The notes: generated by a model not told the origin, from the sequence alone. Numbered from the stretch's first letter, positions 12,520-25,670 are shown. The stretch is DNA of 64,000 bases from Anoplopoma fimbria (GCF_027596085.1 NC_072453.1:3059448-3123447); one strand, 5' to 3'. Numbers and translations: made by a program.

Positions 12520-13189
12520 GACGTAAGGTAAACAAAAGGAACTGATTAAGTCTCCTACCCACTGTCTTTGCATCATACCTGGATCCTGAGCCAGGGAAGT
12601 GCTGCATAATGAGCTGTAGAGATGAAAGCAGCTCTCCAGGCAGCAGGAGGCAGCCTTCTTTTACACTGTGAAGTGTTTTTGGACCCACATTATCTTCTTT
12701 CCCATCTCCATGGACAAAACAGAAGCAGACCTGGCAGATGGTTGTGATAAGATAAAAAACACATCCAAAGTGAACGAATGCATGAGCACACGCCGTCGGG
12801 TCTCTGGGTCTGTTTACCAGGACAAACTATCCTAGAGTTTCTACTGCGGCTCAGTTTAAGTGTGGGTGCAGTTCATTTTCTTTTCTCAAAAGTCATTCAT
12901 CTATAGTCATTTAATATATTGACTGAATTATTTATTTGGTTAACTATCCTAAAAATGCAGTCATTATAAAGGCCTATTATGAAGGTCTACAACATGTTTG
13001 CTTTACATGAATTATGTGGAAAACCTGAGTTTAGCTTCTTTCTTTTTTTTTCAGCTGTCATATGTTACAAAGAATGGCCTGGTAGTTGAGAGACACCAGA
13101 GATGTGTTACATCACACAAAGTTCACACAAATGCACAGGCTTTAAAAGAACATCTATGCATTGATATCTTAAAAACAACAACCTGAAAA

Positions 13190-13440
13190 CACTGACATAT
13201 GCTCACCGATTCTGGTTGTGACTGTGGTTGTGTAGTTAATTAGAGCCAATGTGGCCGCACTGTTAATCACCTCCCGTCCTGGCCCCTCTCACAGTTTGTT
13301 AATACTGGATCCCAGAGATTACCTAGACTTAATGGACTCATTAATTACTCACATTTACTGTGTTTTTAATTAGTCATCTGTTCATTTAGCAAATCAGCAG
13401 TGTTTTTTTGTGGCCAGGACCTCGGTGTTATGTGGCGTTA
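13190..13440. promoter_or_regulatory. Candidate conserved non-coding element with TAATTA cluster
   Basis: Several homeodomain-type sites occur close together: AGTTAATTAGAG, ACTGTTAATCACC, TCATTAATTACTC and TTTTTAATTAGTC. They sit in sequence with no coding frame. The density of TAATTA-type words is above the surrounding DNA by eye. Enhancer function is inference. Confidence 0.4.
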
Positions 13441-13499
13441 CTCATAACAGCTGCTCAGCAGTCAGCTTGAAAAGAGAGGATAAATGATCTGTCGGCGAT

Positions 13500-14115
13500 T
13501 GGAGCAACTGGAGCTGTGAAAAGGAGTGCGGGGGAGTGTGTGTGTGTGGGTGTGTGTCTGCTTTGTTTCCAATGTATTTGTTTTATGGTCGAGTTGTCGC
13601 AGGAACGGCAGTGTTCAGTGTTTGGTGTTTGTTCGCCACCGGTTTGTTTATCGCAATACGCGGTTTGAGAAATGTGTCTAGTGCGTGCATGTGATTTTGG
13701 GGGGGGATCTCCGGGGCACACAGGCCGATCTGGCGAAGCCGCTCCCGGCCCCACAAAGTGATTTGTGAGGCAGTTCCCATCAGGCGAGTCTCGCCTCGGC
13801 ACAAGTGGAAATGTTTTTCTAATTTGTATATTTTCTGAGGCAGAAACCAAAGCGCCTGCGTGTGTTAATTAGCAGCTGTAAAGTACTTCATGATGTAGCG
13901 TTGCACATTGCCGCTGCATTGCAACAAAGCGTCGCGGGCCGCCGTGTGACCGCTGCTTCTGCTACTGCTGGTTCCCACTCAGGTCCTTCTGCTTATTTCA
14001 TTTCTGCTTTTGTAATGGGAGTCAGATGCGACGGTGTTTACAACAGGCCAAAATCAGTCACATGCTGTCTAATTAGCTGCAAATGGGTGAACAGCAGAGG
14101 TTGATATTTGTTTTC
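13500..14115. promoter_or_regulatory. Candidate CpG-richer conserved non-coding block
   Basis: The GC and CpG content is raised at about 13630-13990. Motifs include GTGTTAATTAGCAGCTG (homeodomain plus E-box, about 13862-13878) and GTCTAATTAGCTGCAAAT (homeodomain next to a POU-like ATTTGCA on the other strand, about 14067-14084). Frames of 131 codons (minus) and 80 codons (plus) cover parts but show no domain, so coding is unlikely. Confidence 0.4.
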
Positions 14116-14119
14116 CTCT

Positions 14120-16520
14120 GAGTGATCTCATGGGCAAATCAAACCCCAAACAGACTCCACATGACTGTCTGCATGACATGTGTATGAGCAGGTAGAGGCA
14201 GCTTATTGAGTACTGAGAAACGATGAGAAATCATGCTTCAGCACAAAAGAGAGTTGTCAAAAGACTAGGACTATGACATTGTATGTGGGAGAGCTTTTTT
14301 TTAATTAAGATACAGTGTTAGGATATAGACAAGAATAAGGCATAACATTAGGACCTGAATCCATATCTTTAAGATCCAGCGTGACTGAACCTGACTATTA
14401 TTGCCAGATTTGAGACCCAAAGCCAAAACGAGACCTGACGACCTGACGCAAATGTTTTTCTACATGAAACACAACATACATGGGTTTCGGCAACTGGCTG
14501 TGTCAGAAAAAGAGATAAATTACAGATTATTACATTTGAAAATAACCAAACTCAAGCCTGACCAGTCTTAATGAAATGGCCTGAACTCGCACCAAAACTT
14601 AACATTTTATTGGGACCAGTTTAGTCCAAGTTGTGTACCCAGTCACACAAACACACACACGGTCACACACAGATGCCCTTCAGAAGCAAGGTAGAGTTTT
14701 CTTGTAAACCATTATTATGTTTACATTCAAAATTTCTCATGAGAGTGCAGTGTGTTTATCTCCAAGGCATGACAAAAGTGTAAATGTAATTGCTTCTTGA
14801 TTAAACATTTATTACATAGCATATTTATATTTTTTGAAAGCCTTCATTGTTTCTATCAATGTTTCCTAGCTAGCAGTCTTCCCTTTCCTTACCTTAGCTG
14901 GCTCATTTCTGCGTTTCTTGGCCCATTAGCACTACCAACTGTCAAACAGCGGAGTGGTGTGAAAGCATTGGCACCATTGTGTATCACATTGACAGCAAGA
15001 GACAAACAAATCTGGGTAGCACAGGGTCTATTATAAAATGAAAATGAACATGTACATAACATTTTATGTGCATTGCTGAGAGTGCAAACTTTATAAAAGC
15101 CAAAAAATAAATAAAGAAATGTGGTGTATACATACATGAAATAATTGGTAAAAAGTTAATTCAAACATATTAACAATAAAATAGAAAAAGATGAATAACA
15201 TTAGATGAAACATGAGAAAAACACGATTAAGTCAAATATGAATTATATTAGAAAATGACTAATTGCAGTAAAAATCTAAAATGAAAACATACAAACAAAC
15301 AATATGTTATTTGTGCTGACAATAAAAACATGACACTATGGCCATGAGAAAGACATTCCCAGTCTAAATAAGAGGCCATTTCCATGTGAATGAATGAATC
15401 ACACTCCTGACTCCTCCAAACTACTGATTTATGAGAATTGTAATCCCTACCCACACATGTGCCTCCGCTACTGGCCATGTAGCAGCCATTTAACTCTGCG
15501 GAGCGACACATCTGAAGGCGACCTGTGACTCTGCTCATGAATGGAGGCAAAGGAAGGGGAGGTCCCGTCCCATTGTCCACTTCAATTAATCTTCACCCCG
15601 GGACAAGGCCTCTTTCATTCACTTTCCCTGCCGGTGTTTTATTGGGCTCTCCCTAAACGGGGTGGGCGATGATGATGGCCCCACAATTCAAAATGGAACT
15701 CGGAGAGGTCAAATGTCGGATGTGTAGGACGACGTGAAGAAGGAGAGAAACAGGAAGTGGTGGGGTCAGGAAGAAGAAAGCAGGCAGGATGGGTGGATGA
15801 ATGGAGCAGAGATGAGGGAAATAAATTATACAGTGTGAACTTGAACATGGCAATAAAAGTAGGAAGTCAAGCTGCAAAAGTCTATACCTTCCTAATAAAT
15901 CCCAGAGGTGCTAAGGAGGGAATCAGTACTGACAATCAGTCAGTTTATCAGACTATTTACTGTATTTGCATTATCTATATATTTTCTTATTTTACTTTTT
16001 CTTTATAAATGTTATCTCTGCCTCGGTTTCAGTTAATGCAATGACAATAGAGCACATTAGCAATACCAATATAGGAGATTGTGTTAAGATCGATGTGAAT
16101 TGGCTAATGTAACAAACAACACACGGACACTGAAAGAGGTACATGAGTGATAAAATGCAATTATACAATATAAACAATACACTTAAATCTTGAACTAGTA
16201 GCTGAACTTAAACTAGAAACATCCATCCATCCATCTACCATTTTCTGCAGCAGTTACAGTGGTAGCAGAATAAGTAAGGATACCTGGAAATGGCAGGTCC
16301 AAAGCCCATGGACTGAAGGTTGGTACATGGACTGGAGCTGCACATGCTCAGTGTAGCTGGAGCTGCGATGTACGAGGCTTACAGCTAATGGCGCTAAAAA
16401 TAAAAGGCTGGAGCCCCCTTGGCCTGACACAACTTTTTGCTATATTGTTGATGCAAGTCTAGAAGATACCTTTTTATAGTTTTGAATTGGTTTGATAAAT
16501 ACTAATGATCATAACTGATA
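14120..16520. other. No gene seen; short ATCC run
   Basis: AT-rich, with a CA-rich patch at about 14645-14672. A short (ATCC)n at 16220-16236 is followed by TACCATTTTCTGCAGC, which resembles the tail of a common fish repeat. A T-rich, CCT-rich minus-strand stretch at 15653-15877 gives low-complexity frames only. Confidence 0.5.
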
Positions 16521-16524
16521 ATAT

Positions 16525-16613
16525 GAATTGAATACCTATGTTGAATACACTTCCTGTAAGTCGCTTTGGATAAAAGCGTCTGCTAAATGACTGTAATGTA
16601 ATGTAATGTAATA
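16525..16613 (+). mobile_element. 5'-truncated retroposon 3' end with (TGTAA)n tail
   Basis: Forward-strand copy of the family: GAATACCTATGTTGAATACA, then TCGCTTTGGATAAAAGCGTC, TGCTAAATGACTG and (TAATG)n. Compared with the opposite-strand copy at 17918-18062 it lacks the more distal segment, as expected for 5' truncation during reverse transcription. Confidence 0.8.
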
Positions 16614-16614
16614 A

Positions 16615-17498
16615 TAATGATTATCATCATAAAAATGAAAAAAAAAGAAGCATAAACATCAAAGACATTAAGCGTTATTCCCACCAGCTTTGCATGTCAA
16701 TGAATTATGGAATCACGGTTTCCATTCCAATGCTACGTTTTCCCACACACTCCCATTTTCCTTCCAGCTTCAGGAAGCCACTCGCCAAGCCGCTATAGTG
16801 GTGGAAAGCCACCGCTTCCCATCACAACCAGATGTATGCCCATCTATGTCCATAATACTTGGATGGGGCACACACACACATGCAGCCTTTAAAGTATGGT
16901 GTATATATTGTGTCTTCTATAAGACCCTATACAAGTCTGTTTGCTGATTACAACCTCAGTGTTTGCGTTATGCCATGTGTTTTTGCCAGCGGTCAGCAGT
17001 TAGGCGGTTGTACAGCGGCGATGGCTTAAACAGCAAAGCTGGTGACACACACATACTCGCATGCATCCACACTGGCACCAGGGCTGACTGGTTGGTGGAA
17101 GATCACATCAATTAGACCTGAAGGCAAGAATAACAGGCCGCACACACTTTAGCTCGTCTGCGCACACATGTAGAAAGAAAACAAGAGACACCATGGAAGG
17201 TTTATTATCCTCTGTTTTCCTGGCTGTGAGATTTTTCTACAGGACAGTTTTCTTTTTGGTTTTCCACCGCCTGCATCCCCGCAGTCCTGCCTTACCGCTG
17301 TGACCACCTTCTGCATGTGATGTGCCTTAAATCTGCTGCAGAATTTAAACGGGTGGTTGGTTATGAAAAGAAAATGGCTGCCGAAATGAACAGGTCAGAG
17401 AGCATCCATAAATCCACTTCACGCTGTGCACAGTGAAAGTGCATGGGGACGGAGCAGATGATGGTGTGTAAACATGCCCTGTTGAAATGAAGACCATC

Positions 17499-17500
<2 letters not shown>
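16615..17500. other. No gene seen
   Basis: Mixed-composition sequence with short CA runs (about 16868-16881) and no coding or repeat signal that I can support. Confidence 0.5.

Positions 17501-17580
<80 letters not shown>
17501..17580. repeat. Perfect (AC)40 microsatellite
   Basis: Eighty uninterrupted bases of alternating A and C. The overlapping minus-strand frames (117 and 143 codons) are open only because the dinucleotide encodes alternating Val/Cys; they are not genes. Confidence 0.98.
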
Positions 17581-17582
<2 letters not shown>

Positions 17583-17917
17583 GCGCTCTCCTGTGACTCG
17601 ATGCCCCTGTGCTTCATGTGGCCTGTAGTGGTCTGTTGAGGAATGCTGAACAGAACCACAAATGGACCAGACACACAGCCAGACGACATAAAACTCAATT
17701 GGCTGGTTCCTGTTCTCTTTCTGTTTCTCTGTCTCTCTTCTGCTCTTCATCCTCTTTAAGTTATTTTTTGCCCCTTCTTGTCCTGCTTCCAATTTTCTTT
17801 GCCTTTACTTAGCCACCACAATCCATTAACCTCTGCTTTTTACTCCATCACTCCCTACATTCCCCTTTCTCTCTCTATGTCGTCTTTACGTATGTGCCCT
17901 CTCCCATCAAGTCATTC

Positions 17918-18062
17918 TACATTACATTACATTACAGTCATTTAGCAGACGCTTTTATCCAAAGCGACTTACAGGAAGTGTATTCAACATAGGTATTCAA
18001 GAGAACTACTAGTCACCAGAAGTCATAAGTGCATCTCCTTTCTTAAACAAGCATCTAAAAGG
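17918..18062 (-). mobile_element. Retroposon 3' segment, longer copy
   Basis: Minus-strand copy with the tail at the left, then TCATTTAGCAGACGCTTTTA and TCCAAAGCGACTTACAGGAA. It then runs into AACATAGGTATTCAAGAGAA, CTACTAGTCACCAGAAGTCA and TTTCTTAAACAAGCATCTAA. The distal part is shared with 43601-43790, so the retroposon body extends at least 100 bases beyond the core. Confidence 0.8.
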
Positions 18063-18064
18063 CC

Positions 18065-21000
18065 TCCTCTTTTTTTTTTTCTCTTTTACCTTCTTGGCCC
18101 TAATATAACGCTAGCCTATTAAATTTGGTAAAGATATGTTCCTCTAAGGGTGAACTGCAATAACTTTGCCGACCTGTACTATGCTAATGTGTGACTGCTT
18201 GTCGCTGTGTTTAGACACCACTGGCAAATATGTGTCATAAGTACGCGATTTACAAAAAACACAATCACAAACAGTCCTGACACTAGGCTATTTCAAAATA
18301 AATTGTCGGGGAGGACAGTCTCCAAACTGCAGCTCGTCCTATGTGAACAGTCAAGTTGGTTTAGCTGGACATGGCCAGCCCTTCTCCGAAAATTGTAGAC
18401 TTGAAGAAACTCAGTAGCAACATGAAGGTTACACTGGAAATCTCTTCAATCGAATGAAGATCTAATGTTGTGAATACATTAATGTCTAGTCCCTAAAATA
18501 ATATGACCCCCACTTATATAACCAAATTTCCAGAAAAAGAAATATTGTCTTATATTCAGGCCAATGTGGTACTTTCCCCTGTTTCCCCTTCTCCAACCAT
18601 TTCTTCCTACCTTCTTTCCTTAAGTCAAACATCCATCCCTCCCTCCTTCCTCATCTTCATCTCAGGTGACTGATCTGCAAACGCTCATCAGGAACTCTGA
18701 CGTTCCTGCCGTTACCCGCCGGCCTCGCAGCCAGGACAAACCCTGAGTGTGAAAGCTCTCATTTATCACCGAGCACCACAGGGGCAACGGGCCCAGCCAA
18801 GATGTAGCCAGGGGCGGGGTAAGGTAAGGGTTGGGTTAGTGTGTAGGAAAGAGGGGAGGAAAAGGGTGGAGGAGCCAAATGAGGTGGGGAGGACTGGGCT
18901 GGATGGGGTGAGCTGGTGTGAGTATGGGGCCACGAGCTGAGTTACCGTTGGGAAGGGATAAGATAGGAGGAAGGAAAGTGGCAGGGGAGGAGAAAGACTC
19001 GTGTGTGGTGTTCTTGGTGGTGTATCAGGATAGGGTTGATAATTGGCTGCACTGGTGAGGACGTTGGCTGAGCTGAGAGGGAGTACAATATGCAGTAACA
19101 TCAGTCTCAAGAAAATCTCAAATGGTTAAATGATCAAATAACATGACTTTTGATGAATCAATGCAGCAGAGGATCAGATATCCTGACTCGTAATAACTAG
19201 TATTGGTCAAGCTACAATGATCCAGGATCCTACAAATCCCGTAATGTAAAACAACCCTGATTGCATCATTCATGTTTTTTTCTCAGACTTTCTCAGAAAG
19301 CTACTCGGATCTTCATGATACAACTATTAATATGCTGAGTATGTTGCATTTTATCACTACTACTATTTAATTAACTTTTACAGTAAGATGCCTACCCTAC
19401 CTCTGGGTACAATGTTGTTTGAGCAGGGTGTTCTCCATAATACTTTATAGTGCTGAAATATGAGTATCAAAAAATTAGTTGTTGTTAATTTACAAGCAAG
19501 CATTGTAGCCTAGATGCTCCATAACCATGTGACTGAAAGGTTTTGTTGGGTGGTCTAATCATATCAAAATGTTTGAGATCTCTGTTTTAATGTAAAGATA
19601 TTACAAAATGGAGGTTGGAAGTTTGGGAAACATTGGTGTTTACCAGGCAGGTCTTTAGAGGTGCTATCCAACTGCCTTATGGGAAGTGTATGATTTATTG
19701 TTTTTTGGAGTATGACATATTTTAGGGACTCAAAGTCAGGATTTCTAGTCCTCAGCTGCTTGATTTTGACCACTCTTCTTCTCTGCTTTGTCTATTACAA
19801 GCCCAACAGTATGCAAGGCTTGTATAATATACCTGGAGTACCCCTTTAATATCAAAACATTTGCAATCAAGATGTTTAATACATTTAGTTCAATAGTGCA
19901 CTTGTTAAAAAAAACCTTTTCAAGTGATGATTACACACTGACCTCTGCAGTTCATTTTGATGGGGATGTTGCTTGACAGACAGTTGACGCAGATTATAGG
20001 ATAGGCTGTTACTCCTGAGCACAACCCAGGCCCCATTAAGGAGCAGCGTGTCATGTGGTCGGGTTTGTTTTCTCTTTAGTGTACACACTAAACAGAGTTG
20101 CCAGGCAGTAAATGTTTCTAAAATGCAGATCAATACTAAACAGGAGTATAAATGAATTCTCGTGGGAGTTATGGTTGGGAGCTGAGCCACTGACGTAGGA
20201 AGGGTCTTTGGGAAGTATAGGCCTGGACGTGTGTTGACTTGCTCTCCGCCATACAATCGCGGGCCAAAGAAGAAAAAGCAAATGACAATTTGAGACCTCA
20301 CACTGGTCTTGCATGCATTCCTATCAAACAGTTAGCATAATATTTATGTCCCTCTCATTCTCCGTTGACGTTGACTGCGCTCGTTTAACATTTCCATCAG
20401 CAGACAGTCTACAGACAGGCTGGGCTGCAGAAACACAACTTGTTTTTATGAAATTACCCACCAATTGGCCCATACAAACCTGGGACTAGTTGTGGTTTTC
20501 TCTGCATTCGGTTTCTGCTGGTCACAAACGTTGGTTTGACGTCTTTTTTCTACTGGATGTCCACTTATGATTGAGCAGATTTTTCCATCTTTCCCGCCCC
20601 TGCTGAATAGCCTGCCATAATAAGACTAAAATGCACAAATGAAAGCACTTTTGTCATCAATCTCTCTGTTTATTTTGCGTTCCCAAACTAACTTTGACAC
20701 CTTTCGTGACTGCGGGTGCGAGACTTCAAGGGAAAGCTGGCAGTCCTGTTGATCACATCTATTGAGGCTTGAATTTGTCAACAAAATCAATACAGGAAAA
20801 TATGAAGAAACTTCCATACTACAGAATGGCATTTCCTAGCATGCTAATGAAAAGAACAAAATCAACTTTTCGCCAAACCTTCGGTGAAAGGGACGGGGGT
20901 GAAATGGATAATATTTTTACAGGAATTGCAAATCATGCAAATACTGAATGAAGGAAAATATTGGTTGGTGTTTTTTGATATTTCAATTTAAATCTCATTT

Positions 21001-21985
21001 GGCCTGTCAAATCCCTTTTATAATGAAAGTCACACTTTGCTACAAACTTAACAACCACAGAAAAGCACATTCCATTCAATTCGGGTCAATGTGTTTTATT
21101 GGCATGAGTGCAACAAAGACAATATTGCCAAAGTGTCAAGTGCTAATGCGATTTTTAAAAAGAAAAAGGTGCAATTCATGTACCATGAAAATGGCAGAAA
21201 ACAATGGACACTTGCGGTGTGTGTGTGTGCGTGTGTGTGTTCGTGAAAAACTGTAGAAGTGTATATTAAAGTTTGTGTGGGTTGCTGACTTAAGATACCT
21301 TAATGGACACATTACAGACTTGTGCAAAGCTGTGTCCCCAATTTGAAAAAAAAAGCAGATATCTTTAATATTACGCGAATCATACAAACAAAAAAAAAGG
21401 AAACATCCCTCTTTGGTTACACGTCTCGCAACAGGGTTATAAAAGACCTGTGACACTGCTCATAATGTCTTCATTTAAAAGGGTTATAAGTCAAAAGAGT
21501 TGGGAACTAGTCTGGACGATATAGCACTGACCTTGACATCTTACTTGCTTTTACTGTCTTCAATTGAAACATGATTAACTTATTACATTTAAAAGATGTA
21601 CTCTTAAGTTCCACTCATTACAAGTCCTTTTGGGAGGAAGCCTCAGTTCAAGAGTGACTCTTTATTATATTTTGGTAAAAACTTCCATAATAGCTGTCAC
21701 TCTACTTTGGAAACTTCACTGTTCTTGTCAAAGGAAAAACACTTTTCTGAACTGACTAAGTAGGTCATCTATTGGACACTGAGAACAACACACCAAAGTC
21801 AGATCCAGACCATTGTATGTCTGTTCGCTTTTATAGAACTTTCCATCACAAAACCAGTCGCGGTTCAATGCAAAAAAGGAATCTTTGCATTGAACGTTTT
21901 CCGCAAACCACTAATGCGTTATTGGATGTAATCCTTTCTGAACCAAGAAGAAGTTTCATATCAGCCTTGTGTCTGATATGCAAAA
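18065..21985. other. No gene seen; possible old repeat near 21065-21145
   Basis: A purine-rich strand at 18780-19010 gives a Pro/Ser-rich minus-strand frame, which is low-complexity. At 21065-21145, TGTTTTATTGGCATGA and AATATTGCCAAAG resemble a common fish repeat. A GT run lies at about 21219-21241. No coding domain was found. Confidence 0.5.
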
Positions 21986-21989
21986 TGCC

Positions 21990-22330
21990 ACGTGGTTACT
22001 TTTGTGCAGCGTAACAACTGTATATAAACAGCAACTGCCCTTAGTGGACTTTCTTACTAAACGTCACGTAACAAGCCTAAAATTGTACTTTGGTTTCACA
22101 TGGGACGCGGTCTGCTGGATGAGTCCTGTTTTTGTTTGACCCCTCCATCACCCAATCCATCCGCCCTATGTGGACTAAATTAATTCTCATTATTAAACCT
22201 TGTAACTCTCAGACCCCATAACTTTCAGTGAACGTACCCTCAATATGCTGCGTCACTTGCTTTCATATCACTCGCTTCACTACGTCCCTTGTCTGACCGA
22301 TTGCAAAACCATAGACAACACCTATCCGTG
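21990..22330 (-). repeat. Dispersed repeat family B, copy 2
   Basis: Aligns with 34980-35420 through CCCTTAGTGGACTTTCTTA, TTTGGTTTCACATGG, AACTTTCA and CTCAATATGCTGCGTCA. Both are opposite in orientation to the copy at 5240-5640, which carries CATGTGAAAC. Confidence 0.55.
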
Positions 22331-22334
22331 GTTT

Positions 22335-23635
22335 GCAGAAACGTACCATACCAACAACTTGTCCTGGTGAATGGGTTGCTCCATCATCAGTTACACACAG
22401 TCCCTCTCATTGGCTTATTGTGACTACACACATAGGTAGAATTATGCACCCTATGCTGCATTTTGAATGATTTTGGAAGCCACTGGAATCAACACAATGG
22501 TTAAAAGTCAACATAACGCATAATTCATTCCTTCATAATTTAGTAAAAAAAACACTTTTGTTTGCCAATAAACATCAATTCTGCTTAGTATTTCCCTTAA
22601 CCTTTTAGACATTTGGTTTTAACACCATTATTCTTTCCTGGAGGAGAACAAGACTTTTTTCCGAACATTTTCTAGAAGCCACGGTCAACAAAGGGACAGC
22701 AGACAAACTGAGAATGGCATTCCTCGGTGTGACAGACTTAACGACATGCAATTACTGGGATTCCCCTTTCTGTAAAATTACTTTGTCTTTTTTTTTTTCC
22801 CTTCTTGGTGTGAACAGAGAATTGTAAAAGTGTCAGGAAATGCCAATAAGCCACTGCAGTTCTGTGAAATGTTCCGTAACAGCCTTTAAGAGAAACCTAT
22901 ATAAAATACCTCAATTTAGTTTGGACGTCAGGTTGACTTGGCTAAAAGCAAACATGAGACTACAAGGCTTAAAAAGGGAGTTTACTCTGAGTGAGAAGAT
23001 TGAGGCTTTAATGATGTCTAATTTAGGAGATTTTAAAAGAAAGAGGATTTGTTTTACACCACAGAGGTAATACTAATTTCAGAGCATGGCACCAAATCAT
23101 GGTCAAACCTCCACAGATAAATAAACAAGCGAGTTTTTGTCCACTTACTCAGACTCTACACGTCGTAAGCTTGTAATCATCATGCTTAATTTGCAGTCGA
23201 AAGTAAGCAGGGTTTCTCACTGCCTTGGGATGATTTGTTTTTCCTTTCAAAACGTATTTCTTTGCCTCATAAGTTCCAGTGGGATGCATAGAAACAGCAT
23301 GAGTCAGGTCGTCTGAGTGCAAGCTGTCGATTGATGCTCCATCCTCACAGTTTAACGACTGGCTTGCTAATTGCTGCTTACTTTTATGATAAACATATAT
23401 CCAGCATGAGTATTCTTTGACCATTTGTTTATCCAATCAGTAATGTTCCTGGAAGCTGCGTCAATCTATGTTATAAGGTAATTCTGGTTTCATAGTTCTT
23501 AGCCAATATTCCTATCGATAGTATAACATTGTACTCACTGTGTTAGTAGCGCTTAATGTTGGAACATGCCAATATTGCCAAAAGGAAGTCAAATTAAGCA
23601 ATAGACGCAAACGGTCAGTCAGTCAGTCAGGCAGG
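22335..23635. other. No gene seen
   Basis: AT-rich, with a T9-T11 run near 22790. A short (CAGT)n lies at about 23613-23630. The 95-codon minus-strand frame at 23149-23436 shows no domain. Confidence 0.5.
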
Positions 23636-23639
23636 TTTT

Positions 23640-23865
23640 AAAGGAATGGTTTGGCGGTTTTTATGTTAGATACAAAGCTACAGCCAGCAGCTGGTTAGCT
23701 TAGCATAAAGACTGTTAAAAAGAGTGAAAAGGACTAGTGTAGTTGCAATGCAACCAGTCAAGACTCCCGAAAGGTGGTTTTCTTTTTTGCTATGTTTGGA
23801 CAAAGCCAGGCTAGCTGTTTCCTCCTGCTCCTAGTCTTTATGCTAAGCTAGCTATTTTTTTAAAC
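23640..23865. mobile_element. Fold-back repeat, copy 2
   Basis: The left arm is AGCTGGTTAGCTTAGCATAA followed by AGACTG. The right arm is AGTCTTTATGCTAAGCTAGC, its reverse complement with few changes, preceded by GGACAAAGCCAGGCTAGCTG. The arms are about 120 bases apart, a shorter internally deleted form of the element at 8590-9170. Confidence 0.65.
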
Positions 23866-24004
23866 AAAGGAAGAAATATGCTTAGGTAAGTAATTATTTC
23901 TGTATGTCAACGTTTAATACATTGGTTCAGTTGTGTCAAACTCAACAAGGCCTGTATGAAGATGATGTTCTTTAATCCCTCCTACAAAGCTGTGATTTGT
24001 AAAA

Positions 24005-24260
24005 GTTTGGTTACACTTTCTATGACGACCACCTCTATTACGCATTATAAACACACTTATAATGCTTTATAATCTCCTTATAACCTGTATAATTCTAGTT
24101 ATACGCACTCATAAATATAACGTAATGTATTGTCACTGACATTTTTTTTTATTTGCAAGGATAATAGTGATTATTATCAACATAGCTGTATGTAACATAG
24201 CTGTAATACATTATGATACATTATTATCATTGGCGTTATAGTAAGGTATAATGTCATAGG
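24005..24260. repeat. Probable dispersed repeat, TATAA-rich
   Basis: GGTTACACTTTCTATGACGA is followed by ATTATAAACACACTTATAAT and similar TTATAA words. This is the layout of a common fish repeat that starts with GGTTACACTTTA. The class is unresolved, and identification rests on recognition. Confidence 0.45.
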
Positions 24261-24599
24261 TTTCTCCAAGTGGTCATTGTTTGCTTAAAGCATTTTGTTT
24301 CTCAGTGGAAATGACACTGGACCCATATGAACCACTGAACAAAGGTTTTTTTTACCTCAAAATAAAATAGTTTCGATAATACACTTAGACTGCTGGCTAT
24401 AAACACAACCTGTCTGTTCATCTAACTGCTCGTTTCTTGCTTCATCAGACATCAGCCATATCTATCAATCTTTTTGAATTAAGAGCTGTGACTGTCAAGA
24501 CACACCAATAGCACTCACTAATCCCTTGGTTGGATTTAGCTCAGCATGTCTGCTTGCTGAAGTCAGCGGCACAGTTTACCCCTGTTTAGATAATGGCAG

Positions 24600-24900
24600 A
24601 GATTCCAGCCACAGTTTGATAAACTCTGGGGGAAATGTGGAGGAACGGTCCATTGCACTTCAATCAGAAAGGGAAATGTGAAACACATGAAGAGCTAAAC
24701 TCTAGTCATTTCTCAATAATCTCTGCGGCCGGTGGCCTCCTCACTCGACTGCACACCCACCGCCTCTGCCCGCGTTTTTTTTCAGTCACACTTGAATATT
24801 GGAAGAGGGGAAAGCCCTGCCACGGTGCGGAATTTAATGTGATGACCTGTTATTGTTGATTTAATTTCATTCCAAGCCTTATTAATACTCCTCGGACAGG
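24600..24900. promoter_or_regulatory. Candidate conserved non-coding element
   Basis: An island of higher GC (GCGGCCGGTGGCC, GCCCGCG) flanked by AT-rich DNA, with CAATAATC, GGAATTTAATGTG and TTATTAATACTCC words. A 74-codon frame is present but has no family resemblance. Function is inference. Confidence 0.3.
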
Positions 24901-24904
24901 TATA

Positions 24905-25670
24905 GGCTACTCCTTTGGTAAATCTATTTAATGCAAGCTGCATTTTTTGAGGCATGTTCTCGAGAAAAAAAAAAAATCACATGTTACAAAGAACCGACTG
25001 AATCCACGGCCCAGCCCACACACTTTTTCCAGTGGTTTTTAGCCTTGGCAGACCTTTACCCACTACAGCTCCATGCCAGCGTCCAGACTGTGCCTAATAT
25101 GAGAAGGTGATGTGCATAATTTGTTATATATGTATTGCTTAAAATCTGAAATATAAACACAGCAAAAAACGACATGCCCGCTGCCCTCAAAACCACTAAG
25201 AATAACAGTTCAGTTTAAGCGTTCTGGCTGCTCACATCTGATTAGGACAAACTCTACATTTAGAATTGTTTTTTTCTTTCCTCCTGTTATTTTTCTCATG
25301 TCAAAAATGGCCGAAGGCTTCCATAAACACCTCGCAGACATGCAGGGAAAATGAGTTTGTGGGAATAGAAGACGCAGTTTGTATAATGAGTGTGTTTGGG
25401 GGGGAAATAAGAGCTTATAGACGATCAGAGTAGTCAAATGGCCCCAGTACATCACAAGTTTTATTTAAAAACCTCATTATTGGATTTACTTTATGACTTT
25501 TTTTTTTCTGAGCTTCATGTTTCCTAATAAATTCAGACTGTTATTTTCATATGACCACGTCGATGGGTAGAAAGACTGATGTTTTTCCTCCTCTCTCCTG
25601 TTAAGTGTGTAAAGTATGACTTTACGCTACATTCACGTTTAGAGGGAAGGGTCATGGACTGCAGTCTAGA
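24905..25670. other. No gene seen
   Basis: AT-rich sequence with an A12 run near 24967 and no repeat family recognised. The 81-codon minus-strand frame at 25210-25455 has no domain. Confidence 0.5.

Noticed and set aside
15653..15877. Pro/Ser/Leu-rich minus-strand frames
   Set aside because: Low-complexity pyrimidine-rich DNA gives these without coding selection.
17345..17792. Long minus-strand frames across the (AC)40 tract
   Set aside because: Val/Cys alternation comes from the dinucleotide repeat.
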